A stretch of 64,000 bases of DNA from Bacillus sp. S3 (GTDB lineage: Bacteria; Bacillota; Bacilli; Bacillales; Cytobacillaceae), in the NCBI RefSeq assembly GCF_005154805.1, contig NZ_CP039727.1, positions 865,501-929,500 on the forward strand, given 5' to 3'. The translations under genes and the position numbers were made by a program. This document shows, piece by piece, positions 55,698-64,000 of the stretch. The first letter of the stretch is position 1. Each line of letters starts with the position of its first letter. The notes beneath the pieces were generated by a model, which did not search any database, had not been told where the DNA came from, and saw only the letters and a program-made list of their open reading frames with translations.

Positions 55698-55910
55698 GGG
55701 ATTGAACAATTTAACGATGAAGCAGAAGAGGCTCTGGTAGGTGCCTTCTTTTTAGAGGAGGAATTGGTGAAAGAATGCACCATTCGTTCGGAACAGATGT
55801 ATTATTGGAAACTGAAACTAATTTATACAACCATGGGATCCATGAATTAATGGCTGGTCTGACAGGATCATAGATAGTCTCAAAATGAAGAACACAAAGA
55901 TTTTGATTAG
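55698..55910 (+). pseudogene. N-terminal fragment of a DnaB-type helicase
   Basis: IEQFNDEAEEALVGAFFLEE followed by LVKECTIRSEQMYYWKLKL is the DnaB N-terminal domain. After a break the sequence passes into HELMAGLTG and then DSLKMKN in shifted frames, matching the beginning of the C-terminal fragment at 52632. The ATPase core between is deleted. No start codon is retained. Confidence 0.75.
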
Positions 55911-56119
55911 CTTCTTGGATGAATGCTCCTACTAGTGTGCTATCTGACGGACTAATCCTTCGTCCTTGTTGAAATTTTTACAATGTTGAAACACCCAGGG
56001 GCAGATACTATTATGGTCATACAGTCTGTGCTGCTAGCAACTGATAGTTAATGGAGGAAAAATATGTATAAACCTTTAGTTTTTGGCTGAAAATTAGTAT
56101 TAAAGAAGGAGGTTAATAA

Positions 56120-56824
56120 ATGAAATATCTTTTTATTTTAATTAGCTGTTTAATGCTCTTTTTATTAACGGGCTGTGTCAATGGTGTTTTTCATGTAACT
56201 GTAAATAAAGATGGCAGTGGGGATTTAAATTATAAATTTGCTGTTGATCCTGCTTTATTATCTAGTTCAGCTAAAGAAAAGCATAATCCGTTAGAAGAGT
56301 TTAAAAAAATGGCTAAAAAGGATGGATTTATTGTCACGCAATATAAAGATAGAGGATACTTTGGTGTTGAAGCGAAAAAGCATGTTAAGAGTATTTCTGA
56401 GGATATTGGTGGTGGGTTAATTAATTACATATCTTCATCAAATAACAGTGAGAAATCAAAAATTATAATTGATAAAGGTTTTTTATTTAATGTTTATAGT
56501 TTAAAAACAAACCTAGATTTAAAAAACATGATTCCCAAGGATATACCTTTTTCTAGCATGATTTTAGAAAAAATGGATTTAAAAATGTTATTAACTATTC
56601 CGATGGAAGTTGAAAGACAAAATGCCAGTAGAATGGAAATAGATGATAAAGAAAAATTAAGAACATATGAATGGGATATTATACCTGGTCAAGATAATGA
56701 AATTTATATGGAAGCTAAAGTGTTGAATATTTCAAATGTGGTTTTATTAGTTTTGTTAACTATAGCAGCAATTTTAGGAACAATATTCTTAATTAGAAAA
56801 CGTGTAAAAGCACAAGAAATATAA
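56120..56824 (+). CDS. Lipoprotein with C-terminal membrane segment (DUF3153-like)
   Basis: 234 residues. Signal peptide with lipobox LTGC (Cys19), a beta-rich extracellular region (GVFHVTVNKDGSGDLNYKF near 22-40), and a C-terminal transmembrane helix (about 205-226) with a basic tail. This architecture is known for Bacillus DUF3153-type lipoproteins. AAGGAGG precedes the ATG. Function is unknown. Confidence 0.75.
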   Translation: MKYLFILISCLMLFLLTGCVNGVFHVTVNKDGSGDLNYKFAVDPALLSSSAKEKHNPLEEFKKMAKKDGFIVTQYKDRGYFGVEAKKHVKSISEDIGGGLINYISSSNNSEKSKIIIDKGFLFNVYSLKTNLDLKNMIPKDIPFSSMILEKMDLKMLLTIPMEVERQNASRMEIDDKEKLRTYEWDIIPGQDNEIYMEAKVLNISNVVLLVLLTIAAILGTIFLIRKRVKAQEI

Positions 56825-57024
56825 TAAGAGGAAACAATCAATAGATTTCATTGAATTGGCTTTAAGAATTAATTGCTACAATTCATTTCTGTTTGTTTAA
56901 AAGTAGTACAGAATATTCGTCTTCTTTTGGCATATCACAAATAGATAGAAGTATACCATATTAAAGACATTAGAATTTATTTAGTTATTAGAAAATAAAA
57001 AATGAAAATAAAGGAGAGATCAAC

Positions 57025-57228
57025 TTGGATGGATCAAGTAGTTTAGGGATAATTTTTTTAATAGTATTAATTGGGTATTTCCTTCCGTTTTTAGTTGCAA
57101 TGTTAAGAAAAAAGTCCAATGTGTTAGCAATTTTTTTCTTGAATTTATTAACTGGGTGGACTGGAATTGGTTGGTTGGCAGCTTTTATTTGGGCTTTGAC
57201 AAAGGATCATAAGGTAATCGTTCATTAA
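57025..57228 (+). CDS. Superinfection immunity protein-like (T4 Imm type)
   Basis: 67 residues, TTG start nine bases after AAGGAGAG. Two transmembrane segments (about 7-26 and 34-57) with LLTGWTGIGWLAAFIWAL in the second, the pattern of the Imm_superinfect family. In phage T4 Imm blocks DNA entry of superinfecting phage. Bacterial chromosomal homologs are common and their role is unproven. Confidence 0.78.
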   Translation: MDGSSSLGIIFLIVLIGYFLPFLVAMLRKKSNVLAIFFLNLLTGWTGIGWLAAFIWALTKDHKVIVH

Positions 57229-57349
57229 GAAGTACCATGATTTTGATATAAAAAATCAATTTTAGAAAATTTTGATTGGTTTATTGCATTGGCTCCAAGA
57301 AACTTCTGAATCTGCCATGACTGTTTCTAATTACTGAAATTTTGTAGTT

Positions 57350-57397
57350 GGTGCCTACCCCTCGGTGTATTAGAATTAACGCAGTGAGGTTAGGCAC
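57350..57397. repeat. Dispersed imperfect palindrome, copy 6
   Basis: GGTGCCTACCCCTC and GAGGTTAGGCAC, interior GAATTAACGCAGTG. Close to copy 2. Confidence 0.65.
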
Positions 57398-57407
57398 TAT
57401 TTTCAAT

Positions 57408-57703
57408 TTAAAAAGGAAGATCATCATCATCAATGTTAACCAACTGCTTCGGCCACTTTACTTTTGTCTCCTCTGTCTCATCATTATTAATAATTTCACC
57501 ACATTGACCACAGCTGATAAACGTATCATTTAAATGAAATCCGACATACCCGTGCGTGCATTCCTGTATGTCCCATATCGTTTCCAAATCGACTTTGAAG
57601 GTGTAATTACATTTTTTGCAATAAAACTCTACACTTCCGAAATCTTCTTTTTGTCTCTTTTTGGATTTCTTCTCCTGCTTTTGTCCCGTTTTTCATACTC
57701 CAT
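57408..57703 (-). pseudogene. Zinc-ribbon protein gene, frameshifted near the start
   Basis: The main frame encodes FYCKKCNYTFKVDLETIWD and FISCGQCGEIIN, two Cys pairs, and ends NIDDDDLPF. The only good start (ATG at 57703) is in another frame, so one indel near codon 25 is implied. Family unknown. Confidence 0.6.
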
Positions 57704-57748
57704 AACATTAGTTATTTAGGTGCAAGATATTCATGTTATCTCTATTTA

Positions 57749-58014
57749 TTATAATTCTACCAATATCTTTTTTGCAGCTTCTTTACCTCTTGTGTTCCGT
57801 GGTGAAATAAAAATAGAAACCAGAGCAACTTGCTGCTTGTTGCAGTAAAAAATATCATTCGCAAAAGAAATCCTGATAGCTGCGCCATTTTTGGAGTATT
57901 TTTGAGATAATATTTCAGTTTTTTTATGTGAAAAGATATTTGTATTGCTGTAAACATAGTAATCTTCAACAAATGCATTTTTTCCTATTGATTTTAATGC
58001 ACTTTCAAGTTGAA
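57749..58014 (-). pseudogene. Unassigned gene tail (about 87 residues)
   Basis: The frame without a start codon reads LESALKSIGKNAFVEDYYVY, SKNGAAIRISFANDIFYCNK and SPRNTRGKEAAKKILVEL then a stop. Two codons upstream of the first CTG is a stop. It seems the C-terminal part of a deleted gene. The 73-residue open frame over it is a shadow. Confidence 0.5.
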
Positions 58015-58139
58015 CATACAGGTGTTTTTAGTAATTATAGTGCTGTAAATAAATTTCAAGAATAGGAATTATAGCCTAATTATTAGTAATATATATATAA
58101 TATAGGTATGGGAATTTCTTGAAAAGGTGTGTGAGGTTA

Positions 58140-59738
58140 GTGGATGAGGCACTATTACACGGGGACATCATAAATATAGAAACAAAGAGGCTAGGTCTTG
58201 AAGCGCAAAATATAAATAGAAAAGAGATCATAAATCAGTTAAATAATCGATACCGGGCACTTTCAAAGAAAAGGGCATTTACCTGCCGTTGCTGCAATGA
58301 ACCTGTCAATATTAATTTTACTAAGGGAGAGGGCAGGCCCTTTTATTTTAAGCACTATGATGGAAAAAGGTGCTCTTATTCAGAAAACAGTAAAACCTAT
58401 GAAACACAGGTATCCTTAAACCAAGATAAGAAAAAGAAGGACCTTGGACTAACTGTCTTTAAAGAAATACTTGAAGGGCAGTTAAAACCTATAGGTGTAG
58501 TAATTGAACGAGGCTTTTTTTATAAAAAGAAGCTTTCGTTTATCCCCGACTTTATCGTACGCTTCCCTAATTCAAAGGAAGTATGGGCTATTGATTATTA
58601 CACCTCAATAACAGAAGGCAGCTACGCCCAAAATATTGAAAAACGAATGAGTGCCTATGACAGGGAAGGCTTTAAAGCTTATTCATTTATTGATGATGTC
58701 TGGCTGGCAATTGACCCTGATACGAATAAGGGGACGCTGCTGACACCCGAGATGCAGGTAACCCAAAAGAATCAGGAAGATCAAGATTGGGACAAGCTTT
58801 TAAATGAAGGTATCCCCTCGGAGTTTCAACAAATTATTTATGAATTGGCTGACCTTCCATTTCCTGTTGACGCAAGAAGCATCGCTTATGTTAATATTGA
58901 TAGCCGTAAATGTAAAATAGTTAGATTTGCTGAGGTCAATAGGAATAACCGTAATGTAACCTTCCTTAACCTATCAGAACCGACGATTCCTTTGGAACAA
59001 GCCTTAACCCTAAATACGAAGCTAGCCGAATTTCTTCTACAAAGTGATAATGAAGAAGTGCTAAGACGTGCTTTCCTTGATGAAATTTTGGACAAGAAGG
59101 GGGAGGCAGAACGAGTAGAAAGGGCACAAAGAGAGGTATTGGGAAAAATAAATCGGAGGGAAGATGAACTGGAAGCAGTTTTAAATATCTTAAGGTTGGA
59201 AGCGCAAGAACACGGTGAATCGATAACAAATTTAAAACAAATACATGTTGGTGATGAACAAATAAAGCGGGAAATGGTCCAGCGTGCCAAGGAAGCAAGA
59301 CAGCGACCTATTTATATGACACCTGAGCAGTGGGAATGGTATAAAAAAACAGGCAGAAGGTACCCATCAAGAGAAACGGGTGTAATTCGGAGCCGGTTGA
59401 ATTCAACTATAATTCAAGAAGATAATGAGTATGTAAAACAACAAAGAAAGAGATTCAAAGATAAGTTACTAACATACCCAATCAAGGGCGATCAGTTTAT
59501 TGACGGTCTACCATCACAGTGGCGTGCATTTATATTAAAATGGATCAATACACACCAGGAAGGGGAAAGTTTAATAGTTTCCATGGCGGAGCTATTACGT
59601 GATATGAAGGCTGGCGGAATAATCTTTAATCAAAAAGATTACTATATCGAGAATTTACTAAAAGAATTTTTGTTATTTTACCAGCGAGGATTGAAGCGGG
59701 AGATGAAAAAGAAGGTAAATATTATTTTTGTTGATTGA
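58140..59738 (+). CDS. CoiA-like protein
   Basis: About 532 residues. Near the N-terminus (about 45-80) a zinc-finger-type cluster CRCCNEP...KRC leads into a nuclease-like region (about 85-190, with FIPDFIVRF and IDYYT), as in competence CoiA proteins. The middle is helical and charged (about 310-400), and the C-terminus is about 130 further residues. Usual CoiA is near 370-400 residues, so this is a longer relative. GTG at 58140 is preferred, with AAAAGGTG upstream; TTG at 58119 has no site. It heads a run of large genes before the helicase at 62611. Confidence 0.65.
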   Translation: MDEALLHGDIINIETKRLGLEAQNINRKEIINQLNNRYRALSKKRAFTCRCCNEPVNINFTKGEGRPFYFKHYDGKRCSYSENSKTYETQVSLNQDKKKKDLGLTVFKEILEGQLKPIGVVIERGFFYKKKLSFIPDFIVRFPNSKEVWAIDYYTSITEGSYAQNIEKRMSAYDREGFKAYSFIDDVWLAIDPDTNKGTLLTPEMQVTQKNQEDQDWDKLLNEGIPSEFQQIIYELADLPFPVDARSIAYVNIDSRKCKIVRFAEVNRNNRNVTFLNLSEPTIPLEQALTLNTKLAEFLLQSDNEEVLRRAFLDEILDKKGEAERVERAQREVLGKINRREDELEAVLNILRLEAQEHGESITNLKQIHVGDEQIKREMVQRAKEARQRPIYMTPEQWEWYKKTGRRYPSRETGVIRSRLNSTIIQEDNEYVKQQRKRFKDKLLTYPIKGDQFIDGLPSQWRAFILKWINTHQEGESLIVSMAELLRDMKAGGIIFNQKDYYIENLLKEFLLFYQRGLKREMKKKVNIIFVD

Positions 59739-59783
59739 AATGATACCAAGGATAATAAATACTTTGAAATGTAATGTTTCTAT

Positions 59784-59826
59784 TTATGATATGGTGAACC
59801 TTACAATAAGTAAATGAGGTTTTTTG
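59784..59826. repeat. GGTGAACC-family dispersed repeat
   Basis: TATGATATGGTGAACCTTAC then AATAAGTAAATGAGGTTTTTT. It shares TAAGTAAATGAGGTTTT with the element at 39400. Confidence 0.5.
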
Positions 59827-59956
59827 GCAAAGAAGTTATTTGCTAATAGGAACAGAATAATGACGTAAAAGAACCACCCCCGATTCGACTTTGGAATTCA
59901 AAAGAGAAGGCAACATAGGAGTTTGTAAAAGAATATTAAAGAAAGAAGAGGGAAGT

Positions 59957-61891
59957 ATGGTAAAAAAAAGATATAGAGGTGTGGAGTACTACAAAGGGCC
60001 AGATTTGGCAAAAGGATATATGCTAGATAAGGCTAAAGAAGTTTATGAGGAGTTGGCGATAGGTCATGCAATAGAGAATATCAATGAAGCTTTAGAATTA
60101 TATAATATTATCAAGTATATGAAGGAAGACACGTTTCTATTATATCTTGGAGAAGATAAAGAGGAATGGCTTAAAGAAAAAAATGGTATAGCTAATTCGT
60201 CAGTAGGTAAATATATCAATCAGCATTCAGACATATTAGCCGAATATGAAGAGGTTGATTTCAGATACAGGGAGTCATTTTGGGAAATAGTAGAAAAAAG
60301 GAAATTGAGTGATATTACAGAAAGCAGATTCAAGATGTTTCTTGATACGCTTGATGTATTTGCGTGGCAAATATTTAAGCAATATAAACTAGTGATGAAA
60401 TATGATGTGGAATTAAGAGAATATATGCTAATTTATCCAGAAGGAAGTACAAATTTACTTTTGGATAAATATCTCTTAAAGCATATGAGCGAACGTGAGA
60501 AATCCTATTTGCCACCATCATTAACTATAGAAGATAAAGAGCAGATTATTAGTGCCTATCTAGATTTCGATAAGCCTAATTTGAATTACACCAGGCTTCT
60601 TAGTAATGTACAGAATACGAAAGAGTTTGCTCTTGATGCTAGAGTTAAACTGAAAGCAAAAAGAGTAAGCGAAAGACTTGAAAGTGAACTCTTTAAAGAT
60701 GGTAGTGGGCATGGAACGGATATAGTAGTCGAGTTCAAAGAAAATGTAGAGGGTACTGTAAAGCAACATTTCACATTAAGTAAAGTTGGAACAGAAGTTG
60801 ATAAAGAATGGTTAGAATTAAATCTTGATAACCCAACATTATTGAACAACTTTATATACATATTCAAGTTCGTAAATAATAATATGGTCTCTGAATTTCC
60901 ATATAATGAAATATATGCAAGTGTTTTTGAAAGATTTGGTTTTGCTCATGAGAAAGAATACAAGACCTGTACAGCTTTCTCAATGAGAGAATCTTTATCC
61001 TTAGCACAAATGCATGTTTATTGTTCATTTTTAAGGAGTAAAAACAAAGATTTAGAAGCAATAATTGAATGGTTCTTCAATGTTTATCTAAAAGAGGAAT
61101 TCTATATTGAAGACTTCAACATAAAGCTACCACCTACAGATAATCCAAATTTTGAAAAGTGCAAATCTATATTTCCAACTATTGAAAGCATAATCAAGAA
61201 GTATAGGTTTTATTTAGAGGATGGTTACATTGATGAAGAGCTTGTACAAATGGAAAGCAAGCCTTTACCATTTTCTGAATGCCCAAGCATGACAAATGAC
61301 AGATACGTGTACATAGCGCCAGATAATGATGAGGCTAGAATATTGAGAAATATTATGTTTTCTGACCAAAGTAATATTACTTATTTCCCGAATTATGGTG
61401 ATAGTCAATATAATACGCTCATTGAAAGGTTGGATGCTGATAAGCTGTATTTACATGACATAGAGGATTATCAAAAATCTTCTTTAGATTGGCTTGTTGA
61501 ACATGATTATGTAACGGTAAACGACGATAATGAAATATTGTTGGTCAACAGGAATCGAACACTTATATATTATTATATCCATATAAACGGTGTGGTTGTA
61601 ACTAGTAAGCTATCTGATAGTCTAAAGAAAGAAGTTGATAAGCTATTGAATGAAGGAGCTTTAGTTGCTGAAAATACATTATTAACAAGGCAAGAATCCG
61701 ATTATATAGATTACTATCTGAATAAAAGCAATTTTATTAATGGATATGACTTGAGGAACAAGTATCTACATGGTACATCTTCTGGCCATAATAATGAAAA
61801 TGAGCATTATGTGAATTATCTGCATGCTCTTAGATTATTAATAACGATTATGATAAAGATAAATGATGATCTTTGCACAGCGAAGGTTTAA
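59957..61891 (+). CDS. Large unknown protein with C-terminal HEPN-type R-x4-H motif
   Basis: 644 residues, ATG after GAGGGAAGT. No transmembrane segment. Mostly helical. Near the C-terminus (residues about 595-606) LRNKYLHG carries Arg-x4-His in a helix, preceded by NGYD. This is the catalytic pattern of HEPN ribonuclease domains common in toxins and phage-defence proteins. Upstream regions are of no recognised family. Neighbours are a CoiA-like gene and a PLD-helicase gene. A HEPN-effector defence role is inferred only; the R-x4-H motif alone is weak evidence. Confidence 0.6.
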   Translation: MVKKRYRGVEYYKGPDLAKGYMLDKAKEVYEELAIGHAIENINEALELYNIIKYMKEDTFLLYLGEDKEEWLKEKNGIANSSVGKYINQHSDILAEYEEVDFRYRESFWEIVEKRKLSDITESRFKMFLDTLDVFAWQIFKQYKLVMKYDVELREYMLIYPEGSTNLLLDKYLLKHMSEREKSYLPPSLTIEDKEQIISAYLDFDKPNLNYTRLLSNVQNTKEFALDARVKLKAKRVSERLESELFKDGSGHGTDIVVEFKENVEGTVKQHFTLSKVGTEVDKEWLELNLDNPTLLNNFIYIFKFVNNNMVSEFPYNEIYASVFERFGFAHEKEYKTCTAFSMRESLSLAQMHVYCSFLRSKNKDLEAIIEWFFNVYLKEEFYIEDFNIKLPPTDNPNFEKCKSIFPTIESIIKKYRFYLEDGYIDEELVQMESKPLPFSECPSMTNDRYVYIAPDNDEARILRNIMFSDQSNITYFPNYGDSQYNTLIERLDADKLYLHDIEDYQKSSLDWLVEHDYVTVNDDNEILLVNRNRTLIYYYIHINGVVVTSKLSDSLKKEVDKLLNEGALVAENTLLTRQESDYIDYYLNKSNFINGYDLRNKYLHGTSSGHNNENEHYVNYLHALRLLITIMIKINDDLCTAKV

Positions 61892-62043
61892 AACAGGGAG
61901 AAACAAACCATGCCCTTGTGACAGTGGTAAAAAATTATAAGCGTCAAGTTAAATTGAGTTCTTTCCAACATTAGTTGATAATTCTTTCTAGTGGGGTGCT
62001 TAGGCATGTATAATCAAGAAAAAGAGGAAGAATTGGAGCCAAG

Positions 62044-62406
62044 AATGAATTGATTCAGCTTCTCTACCCACATTTGGAATACGATTCTCATGAAATAACG
62101 GACCATGCTGTGACGATTCATGTGTCGTCAAACCGTCATGAAGTTTCCTAACCCTATTGTGGTGTGAGTCCGTCCAGCGTCCACTCCACCTATCCGAAAA
62201 GCTTTCAAGATTTGCCCATGCAGGGAAACAAGGTCATGATTCACTTGAATAATCGGAAATTATTTTGTAAGAATCCAACTTGTAGCCACAAAACTTTCAC
62301 AGAACGTGTGGTGTCCATGCACTGCAGTTCCGTGACGGCTTCGAAAGTCTTGAGCAGGAGCACAGCCAATATTAGTAAAAGTACCCTTTTAAAAAAAATG
62401 CATTAA
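62044..62406 (+). pseudogene. ISL3-family transposase remnant
   Basis: NELIQLLYPHLEYDSHEITD continues to a TAA at the place where the first zinc Cys is expected (EVS-stop-PYCG). Further on VHSTYPKSFQDLPMQGNK, RKLFCKNPTCSHKTFTERV are ISL3 features. Only about 120 residues are left, no DDE core. Confidence 0.85.
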
Positions 62407-62427
62407 TAAAAACGGCACTTAGATTAG

Positions 62428-62460
62428 TCACGGAGAACCATATCATAAATAATAAATAGG
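62428..62460. repeat. GGTGAACC-family dispersed repeat (degenerate)
   Basis: CACGGAGAACCATATCATAA then ATAATAAATAGG. It borders the ISL3 remnant. Confidence 0.4.
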
Positions 62461-62498
62461 TAAGCTATTTTCATCAAACAGACTCGAAAAAACTCAAC

Positions 62499-62530
62499 CC
62501 TCTATTTAATAAAATAGAGGATCTTTTTAT
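62499..62530 (+). terminator. Terminator
   Basis: CCTCTATTTTATT-like stem: CCTCTATTT and AAATAGAGG with a short loop, then ATCTTTTTAT. Confidence 0.75.
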
Positions 62531-62610
62531 TTCCCCCCAACTATAGTACAATTTTACATATCCAATAAATAACAATAAAGAGATTTAATGCTATAGGTAG
62601 GGGAAAACCA

Positions 62611-64000
62611 ATGGAAGCAGTAGAAAAAAAACTAATCGTTAATTCCGACAAGGGGAATTTATTAAGAGAATTAGTTAAATCAATGAACGAGTGTGTGCGG
62701 TTTTATTTTAGTGTCGCTTTTATTAATTTCAGTGGCTTGCAGCTGCTTCTTGATCCTTTAAAGGAAGCAGAGCAAAAAGGAATTCAAGGTAAAATCATCA
62801 CGTCAACCTATCTCAATTTTACCGATGCCAAGGCATTGGAGAAAATTAAAGAGTTTCAAAATGTCGACCTGAAGGTCTTTGTTACTGATAAAGAAATTGG
62901 CTTTCATACGAAGGCATACATATTTGAGTATCAGGATAGCTATAAGGTCATTATCGGCTCGTCTAATATTACCCAAAGTGCGCTGAAAAGTAATATTGAA
63001 TGGAACGTCGAAATTATTACCAAAGAACATGGCCGCTTTATTCAGGATGTTTTAAAGGAATACGATGGGCTCTGGGACATGAGCACAGAAGCCGATCAGG
63101 CATTTATTAGTAGATATGAAGAGTTCCTGAAGAGTCTAAAAAATACGCAAAAAACTCATCAATTAATATATGAAAATAAGCAATATATTGTCCAAAATCG
63201 GATGCAGAAACGAGCAACCGAGAACCTTGAGAGACTGAGAAGTTACGGGGAGAAAAAGGCATTGGTCATTGCCGCAACTGGGACAGGGAAAACCTATATG
63301 TCGGCCTTTGATGTAAAAAACGTAAAGCCAAGGCGACTCCTGTTCATCGTCCATCGCGAAGAGATTCTCAAAAAAGCGAAGGATACCTTTGAGATGCTGT
63401 TACCTAATGACGGTTTCACGTTTGGCTTGTTGACAGGGAACCATAAGCAGAAGCATGTGGATTATGTATTTGCCACGATCCAAACCATCTCGAAGTGTTT
63501 TCATGAATTTGAAAGAGATGAATTTGATTATCTAATTATCGATGAGGCCCATCATGCTACAAGTCTAACCTATCAGACCGTATTAGAATATTTTGAGCCT
63601 CAGTTTACCTTAGGGATGACAGCCACTCCTGAACGAAGTGACGGATATAATGTCTTTGATCTGTTCGATAATAATGTGGCTTTGGAGGTTCGCTTACACG
63701 AAGCCTTAGAGGACGAGCTTGTGATCCCCTTTCATTATTTTGGAATCACCGATATTGATGGCGTCGATTTAAGTGATGTGGATATAGATGATATCACTGA
63801 AATTACCAAACGTCTAAAGGTCAATGAACGGGTTGATTTTATTATTGAAAAAATGGATTTCTACGGTCATGATGGTGAGAAAAGAAAGGGCCTCGGTTTT
63901 TGCGTCAGTATTGAACATGCTCAATATATGGCAAGTGAGTTTAATAAAAAGGGCTATAAAAGCATCTGTTTATATGGAGATGATGTACCGGATATCCGGG
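62611..64000 (+). CDS. PLD-domain DEAD/DEAH-box (SF2) helicase, partial
   Basis: 463 codons are present; the gene runs past the window end. N-terminal PLD-like nuclease domain (about 1-165) with H-x-K in FHTKAYIFEY and GSSNIT. Then SF2 helicase motor: Walker A ATGTGKT near 227, DEAH near 311 (LIIDEAHHA), TATPERSD near 340. This layout is known from DUF3427-type helicases and several defence loci. AGGGG stands before the ATG. It is placed after the ISL3 remnant and a terminator, so an own promoter is likely. Confidence 0.88.
   Translation, partial: MEAVEKKLIVNSDKGNLLRELVKSMNECVRFYFSVAFINFSGLQLLLDPLKEAEQKGIQGKIITSTYLNFTDAKALEKIKEFQNVDLKVFVTDKEIGFHTKAYIFEYQDSYKVIIGSSNITQSALKSNIEWNVEIITKEHGRFIQDVLKEYDGLWDMSTEADQAFISRYEEFLKSLKNTQKTHQLIYENKQYIVQNRMQKRATENLERLRSYGEKKALVIAATGTGKTYMSAFDVKNVKPRRLLFIVHREEILKKAKDTFEMLLPNDGFTFGLLTGNHKQKHVDYVFATIQTISKCFHEFERDEFDYLIIDEAHHATSLTYQTVLEYFEPQFTLGMTATPERSDGYNVFDLFDNNVALEVRLHEALEDELVIPFHYFGITDIDGVDLSDVDIDDITEITKRLKVNERVDFIIEKMDFYGHDGEKRKGLGFCVSIEHAQYMASEFNKKGYKSICLYGDDVPDIR

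Noticed and set aside
57757..57978. 73-residue minus-strand frame beginning MHLLKITMF
   Set aside because: Another frame over the same bases has far better protein character and is listed as a gene tail.

Overview
The window looks like a chromosomal segment of a low-GC Gram-positive Bacillaceae, most like Neobacillus or a related soil Bacillus. Support for this is the AGGAGG-type ribosome binding sites, frequent TTG/GTG starts, a NiaR-controlled nadBCA operon, a CcpA (cre) site, two Rex-like boxes, and Bacillus-type families (YeiL, YcgL, YdbC, YjiH, YczE). The genus is an inference. No rRNA, tRNA or CRISPR array was seen.

Layout. 1-13.5 kb is ordinary metabolic and regulatory sequence: a cut-off ABC permease, a MerR-B12 regulator, MFS transporters, a Crp-like regulator, then an Mga-like regulator followed by a catabolite-controlled nucleoside cluster (DeoD-like phosphorylase, NCS2 permease, CNT transporter). 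The DeoD-like enzyme lacks two catalytic residues. 13.9-15.9 kb is a stand-alone TnpB element abutting the 3' remnant of a cueP gene. 16-24 kb holds a Rex-box-controlled DoxX gene, a striking array of seven 52-bp hairpin repeats, and a complete four-gene Wadjet (Jet) SMC defence operon in the order D-A-B-C. 24-29 kb has ung and two short-chain dehydrogenases with a TetR regulator and an MFS carrier.

30-50 kb is mixed. It holds a TRM11-like methyltransferase, an M14 peptidase, an OYE flavoenzyme, YjiH and flavin reductase genes, an AraC-type response regulator with a Glu in the phospho-acceptor position, an intact IS1182 element, an amidohydrolase, and the niaR/nadBCA locus. Fragments of the methyltransferase and of nadB sit reciprocally at the two loci (about 30.5-31.9 kb and 44.3-45.7 kb), a fossil of duplication with an inverted internal piece.

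50-64 kb is an accessory island with many broken genes: phage DnaB-helicase fragments, a zinc-ribbon gene, an ISL3 transposase, and a sigma-54-regulator tail. Intact genes there have defence-like features: a membrane-anchored Mrr nuclease, a membrane-anchored PLD nuclease, a superinfection-immunity-like protein, a CoiA-like protein, a 644-residue unknown protein ending in a HEPN-type R-x4-H motif, and a PLD-SF2 helicase cut by the window end. The most promising undescribed candidates are this CoiA-like/HEPN/PLD-helicase cluster and the hairpin array upstream of Wadjet.

Several dispersed imperfect palindromes, often with a GTGCCTG...CAGGCAC outline, punctuate intergenic regions and probably also act as terminators.
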